Positions 61,075-64,000 of a DNA stretch of 64,000 nt are shown one piece after another; position 1 is the stretch's first letter, and every line of letters begins with the position of its first letter. Made by a program: the position numbers and the translations under genes. The stretch covers positions 62,001 to 126,000 of the forward strand of contig JASHNT010000091.1 in NCBI GenBank assembly GCA_030041495.1, read 5' to 3'. Under the pieces are notes generated by a model, which was given only the letters and a program-made list of their open reading frames with translations, was not told where the DNA came from and ran no database searches. The stretch comes from Bryobacteraceae bacterium. Its GTDB lineage: Bacteria > Acidobacteriota > Terriglobia > Bryobacterales > Bryobacteraceae.

Positions 61075-61640
61075 GGCTCCCGCGCTTCTCGCTCAACCCA
61101 GCGCAGTCCTGTGAGCCCGTCGATGCTCCGGGCGTTCTTCCGGCGCTCGTATTCGAGAATACCTTCGGCTCCCTTTTTCTCGGCCCAGCGCGGTAGTTGC
61201 GTGCGCTGTTCCTGAAACTCGTAGAGCGGCACGCCGAATCCGCAGGAATCGCTCACGCGCTCCACTTCGACGCGGATGATCGACCGAGTCGGTATGGCTT
61301 CCGGGCCGAGCTGGAAGCGCAGCTCCTCGAACCCGGCGTCTTGCGGCTCCAGCGCGACGCCGCGTCCGTGCAGCCGCACCACACGTGGAGAACCCACAAA
61401 GGCGCACAGCATGATTACGATGCGTCCGTTTTCGCGCAAGTGCGCGATGGTCTCGACGCCGCTGCCGGGATAGTCGGCGTAGGCGACCTCCCTCGGCCCT
61501 AGCACCCGCAGCGCCTCTATCCCCTTGGGCGAAACGTTCACGTGCCCGCCCGGTCCCGAAGGCGCCGTCGCCACGAAGAAGACGTGCTGCGCCTGGATGA
61601 ACTCCCTCAACCGCTGATCGATCTCAACAAGCAAGCCCAT
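61071..61640 (-). CDS. Pyridoxamine 5'-phosphate oxidase-like flavoprotein
   Basis: A 189-residue protein of the PPOX superfamily (FMN-binding split barrel), with HVFFVATAPSGPGGHVNVSPKGIEALRV near the N-terminus and RENGRIVIMLCAFVGSPRVVRLHG forming the FMN-site strands. Many such proteins use FMN or F420 or bind haem. The specific substrate is unknown and true PNPOx activity is unlikely, because the PNPOx-specific C-terminal residues are absent. It is transcribed towards the M48-like gene and away from the aminotransferase. A decayed HigA relic starts immediately outside its 5' end. Confidence 0.85.
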   Translation of the reverse strand: MGLLVEIDQRLREFIQAQHVFFVATAPSGPGGHVNVSPKGIEALRVLGPREVAYADYPGSGVETIAHLRENGRIVIMLCAFVGSPRVVRLHGRGVALEPQDAGFEELRFQLGPEAIPTRSIIRVEVERVSDSCGFGVPLYEFQEQRTQLPRWAEKKGAEGILEYERRKNARSIDGLTGLRWVEREAREP

Positions 61641-61651
61641 TGCGAGTTAGG

Positions 61652-61836
61652 ATGACCCTCGTGGCGTCCAAGATTCTTAAAGTTCGCCGGGCCGCTCTGT
61701 CGGATCTGCTTCATGGCAAGGCTGCGCTGACCCCGGAAATGGCGCTGCGGATCGAACCACCGGCTGCGCATGCAACCGGCCTACGACGTAGCGCAAACCG
61801 GCAGCTCGCGGAAAGATCGCCATCGAGCGTTACGTT
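61652..61836 (+). pseudogene. Relic of a HigA-type antitoxin gene
   Basis: Pieces of the HigA/XRE antitoxin are recognisable in three frames. First frame: VRRAALSDLLHGKAALTPEMALRIE from about 61676 to 61756 matches the helix-turn-helix consensus. Second frame, from 61770: MQPAYDVAQ matches the family RMQxAYDxAQ helix. Third frame, 61813-61836: KIAIERYV matches the C-terminal IEVERY. The N-terminal part is missing. Two frameshifts and a deletion make it non-functional, and no HigB toxin gene is adjacent. It fills most of the 61641-61931 gap between the PPOX gene and the aminotransferase; no other gene was seen there. Confidence 0.75.
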
Positions 61837-61931
61837 CCGGCTTGAGAGCCTCGCCGCTTTTCATTTGCATCCATTCGCGGCTTTTACTCTTCCTTCGCGT
61901 CCGCTTCGCCCCACCATGTAAACTAAAAGTA

Positions 61932-63116
61932 ATGGACACAACCCAGGAGTTCTATCGCATCAAGAAGTTGCCGCCGTATGTCTTCGCCGTCATCAACGAG
62001 ATGAAAGCAAAGGCGCGCGCAGCTCAACTGGATGTGGTCGATCTGGGGATGGGCAATCCGGACGGCGCGGCTCCACGGCCGGTGGTCAGCAAGCTGGTGG
62101 AGGCCGCGCGCAACCCGCGCAACCACCGCTATTCGATGTCGCGCGGCATCCCGCAACTGCGTAACGAAATCGTCAAGCGCTACCAGCGGAACTACGGCGT
62201 TACGCTCGACCCGGAAAAAGAAGCGATCGTCACCATCGGAGCCAAGGATGCTCTGGCGCATCTGCTGTTCGCCGTCATCGGCCCCGGCGACGCCGTGGTT
62301 TCGCCCAATCCGTGCTATCCGATCCACCAATACGGCGTCATCATGGCGGAAGGGCACGCCTGCATGCTGCCCATGCCGACTCCCGCGGTGTTTCTGGAGC
62401 GGTTGCAGGATCTGTACCAAAAGTCGGCGAAGAAGCCGACGATGATCCTGATCTCCTTCCCGCACAACCCCACCACCCAGTGCATCGATCTCGAATTCTT
62501 AAAGGAGATCATCCGCCTGGCCGCGCATCACGGCACCATGGTGGTGCACGATTTCGCCTACGCCGACCTGGGCTTTGACGGCTACCGACCGCCCAGCATC
62601 CTGCAAGTGGAGGGCGCCAAGGAAGTCGCAGTTGAGATTTTTTCGCTTTCCAAGAGCTACAACATGGCGGGCTGGCGCGTCGGCTTTTGTTTGGGCAACG
62701 CGCGCATGATCCATGCCCTGGCGCGCATCAAGAGCTACCTGGATTACGGCGTGTTTCAGCCCATTCAGATCGCCTCCATCATCGCGTTGCGCGAATGCGA
62801 GGAGGACACGCACAAGATCCGGGCCGTCTACCAGAAGCGGCGCGACGTCCTGATCCAGGGCCTGAACCGCGCCGGATGGCCGGTCGAGCCTCCCCGGGGC
62901 ACCATGTTCACCTGGGCGCCGCTTCCGGAAAAGTACAAGCATCTGGGTTCGCTCGAATTCTCGAAGTTACTGCTCGAAAAAGCTTTGGTAGCGGTCTCGC
63001 CGGGCATCGGATTCGGGCCGCACGGCGAAGGCTATGTCCGCTTCGCTTTGATCGAAAATCCCCATCGTACCCGCCAGGCGACTGCGAGCATCAAAAAAAT
63101 GTTGCAATCCGGCTGA
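61932..63116 (+). CDS. Class I/II aminotransferase, AlaC/DapL-like
   Basis: A 394-residue PLP aminotransferase of fold type I. The PLP lysine lies in SLSKSYNMAGWRVGF (near residue 240); GAKDALAHLLFAVIGPGDAVVSPNPCYP, ISFPHNPTTQ and the final Arg of GYVRFALIENPHR are typical. It resembles AlaC (alanine:pyruvate/glutamate) and LL-diaminopimelate-type transaminases; the family cannot be narrowed without alignment. The frame is open from 61770, but that portion belongs to the HigA relic. ATG 61932 (MDTTQEFYRIKKLPPY) is the normal start. The enzyme is cytosolic. Confidence 0.93.
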   Translation: MDTTQEFYRIKKLPPYVFAVINEMKAKARAAQLDVVDLGMGNPDGAAPRPVVSKLVEAARNPRNHRYSMSRGIPQLRNEIVKRYQRNYGVTLDPEKEAIVTIGAKDALAHLLFAVIGPGDAVVSPNPCYPIHQYGVIMAEGHACMLPMPTPAVFLERLQDLYQKSAKKPTMILISFPHNPTTQCIDLEFLKEIIRLAAHHGTMVVHDFAYADLGFDGYRPPSILQVEGAKEVAVEIFSLSKSYNMAGWRVGFCLGNARMIHALARIKSYLDYGVFQPIQIASIIALRECEEDTHKIRAVYQKRRDVLIQGLNRAGWPVEPPRGTMFTWAPLPEKYKHLGSLEFSKLLLEKALVAVSPGIGFGPHGEGYVRFALIENPHRTRQATASIKKMLQSG

Positions 63117-63141
63117 TGCGATAGGCAAGGCAATTCTCCAT

Positions 63142-64000
63142 ATGGCCGCGCTCCCCGACCGATTCGCGGATACTCCACAGGCCCCTTTGATCGACTTGCG
63201 CGATCTTCAGCCGGAGCATCTCGCGCCTCTGCTCGAAGAAGAGATCGCGGCCTGGCGCCGCTCTCTGGATTGGGATTTCACGGCGTCGGCCGAATTGGTG
63301 CGCCGCTTCCTGCAAGTGCGCGCGTTGAACGGCTTCGCGCTGCTGGAAGGCGCGGGCCATAACACGCGCGTGGCCGGCTATAGCTACTACGTGGTGGAAG
63401 ACGGCAAGGGGCTCATCGGAGACTTTTACACGCGCGAGACTGTGCGCACGATAGCCAACGAGAATCGCCTGATGGAGGCGGTGCTCGACGCGATGTGGAA
63501 GACTCCGGTGCGGCGTGTGGAGGCGCAACTGATGATGCTTTCCTCCTATGCCAACCGCGTGGCCCCCTTTCTTTCCCGGTTCCGGCAGTATCCGCGCCAC
63601 TTTCTGCAAGCCACTCTGCCGGCAGCCGCGCTGGCCGCCCGAGCGCAGCCCGGCATTACCATTCTTCCTTGGACCAACCAGATGGGCGAGGAAGCCGCGC
63701 GCCTGATCGCCGGCTCCTACCAGAGCCACGTCGATAGCTGGATCAACGATCAGTACCGGTCCGTGGGCGGTGCGCTGCGATTTCTGAGTAACATCGTGCA
63801 ATTCCCCGGCTGCGGCCTGTTCTTCCAACCGGCTTCTTTCGCAGCCAGGGACCCCACCGGGGCCTTGTGCGGAGTCTCGCTCGCCAGCCTGGTCGCCTCC
63901 GACGTCGGCCACATTACGCAGTTGTGCGTCGCGCCTTCCGAGCGCGGCCGAAGCCTGGGTTACGAACTCATGCGCCGCAGCATGGAAGCGCTGGCCGCGC
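63142..64000 (+). CDS. GNAT-family acetyltransferase, 3' end beyond the window
   Basis: An open frame of at least 286 codons from ATG 63142 with no stop before the window end; only the N-terminal part is available. It looks like a double or elongated GNAT protein: a degenerate first half (about 1-160) and a second half that ends with a good acetyl-CoA motif (VGHITQLCVAPSERGRSLGYELM, residues about 256-278). The first half has LIGDFYTRETVRTIANENRLMEAVLDAM. Substrate unknown. It begins 25 bases downstream of the aminotransferase stop on the same strand. A long antisense frame covers part of this stretch but is not taken as a gene. Confidence 0.82.
   Translation, partial: MAALPDRFADTPQAPLIDLRDLQPEHLAPLLEEEIAAWRRSLDWDFTASAELVRRFLQVRALNGFALLEGAGHNTRVAGYSYYVVEDGKGLIGDFYTRETVRTIANENRLMEAVLDAMWKTPVRRVEAQLMMLSSYANRVAPFLSRFRQYPRHFLQATLPAAALAARAQPGITILPWTNQMGEEAARLIAGSYQSHVDSWINDQYRSVGGALRFLSNIVQFPGCGLFFQPASFAARDPTGALCGVSLASLVASDVGHITQLCVAPSERGRSLGYELMRRSMEALAA

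Noticed and set aside
61770-61931. 54-codon N-terminal extension of the aminotransferase frame
   Set aside because: This stretch encodes one of the HigA relic pieces; the aminotransferase has its usual start at ATG 61932.
63091-63912. 273-codon minus-strand frame near the window end
   Set aside because: Antisense to the aminotransferase end and the GNAT gene, which carries a good acetyl-CoA motif.

Overview
The window reads as a chromosomal segment from an Acidobacteriota bacterium, most like the Solibacter/Bryobacter side of the phylum. That placement is inference. It rests on high G+C with dense genes on both strands, a PadR regulator next to a large duplicated ABC permease of the ADOP type (an arrangement expanded in Acidobacteria), DUF3617, TonB_C-Sel1 and other secreted or TPR proteins common in that phylum, and a hopanoid glycosyltransferase. 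No rRNA, tRNA, CRISPR array or intact insertion sequence was seen, and no gene-free stretch exceeds 300 bases.

Layout. 0.1-1.8 kb: an ECF sigma / zinc anti-sigma / Spy-like periplasmic protein cassette. 1.8-7.4 kb: the addB-addA recombination nuclease. 7.4-8.3 kb: a second ECF sigma and anti-sigma pair, tail to tail with addA. 8.4-12.7 kb: thrS, a radical SAM protein preceded by an operator-like repeat, and an ALDH7 dehydrogenase. 12.7-16.2 kb: DUF3617, ADOP permease and PadR, with a well-formed promoter/operator. 16.2-20.1 kb: thioredoxin-like protein, FtsK, UppP. 20.3-22.1 kb: hopanoid glycosyltransferase followed by a VapBC-type toxin-antitoxin pair. 22.1-25.8 kb: penicillin acylase family protein and a CNNM/CBS membrane protein. 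25.8-29.9 kb: a TPR protein and three tandem TonB_C-Sel1 paralogues. 29.9-33.3 kb: Maf, a DUF721 (DciA-like) - gatC - gatA operon, and superoxide dismutase. 33.5-35.8 kb: a diguanylate cyclase and an EAL-HDOD protein. 35.8-38.6 kb: an endonuclease III relative with altered catalytic positions, tsaD and queA. 38.6-45.7 kb: a low-complexity membrane protein, a histidine-rich NicO-type metal exporter, an FCS-zinc/disordered/LamG-like membrane protein and a TPR protein. 45.7-49.8 kb: pseudouridine synthase, glutamate formiminotransferase, lipoyl synthase, M20 peptidase. 49.9-52.9 kb: two STAS-type proteins, motA-motB and DUF3052. 53.0-56.3 kb: a lower-G+C accessory segment. 56.5-64 kb: secreted hydrolase cluster, orphan ABC-2 permease, a degenerate M48 protease-like protein, PPOX protein, a decayed HigA relic, an aminotransferase and a GNAT protein that runs off the end.

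The best candidate for something undescribed is the accessory segment at 53.0-56.3 kb. It holds a three-domain protein (DUF4365 nuclease-like, GNAT acetyltransferase, PUA/EVE-like) that overlaps by one base a small ASCH-domain protein. Convergent to them is a membrane-protein reading frame broken by a single in-frame amber codon. Other unusual items are Fe-S-type cysteines in both AddA and AddB, a likely leaderless padR transcript with an operator inside its promoter, a pseudo-M48 protein in which HExxH is replaced, an Nth-like protein lacking the catalytic Lys/Asp, and a HigA antitoxin relic spread over three frames.
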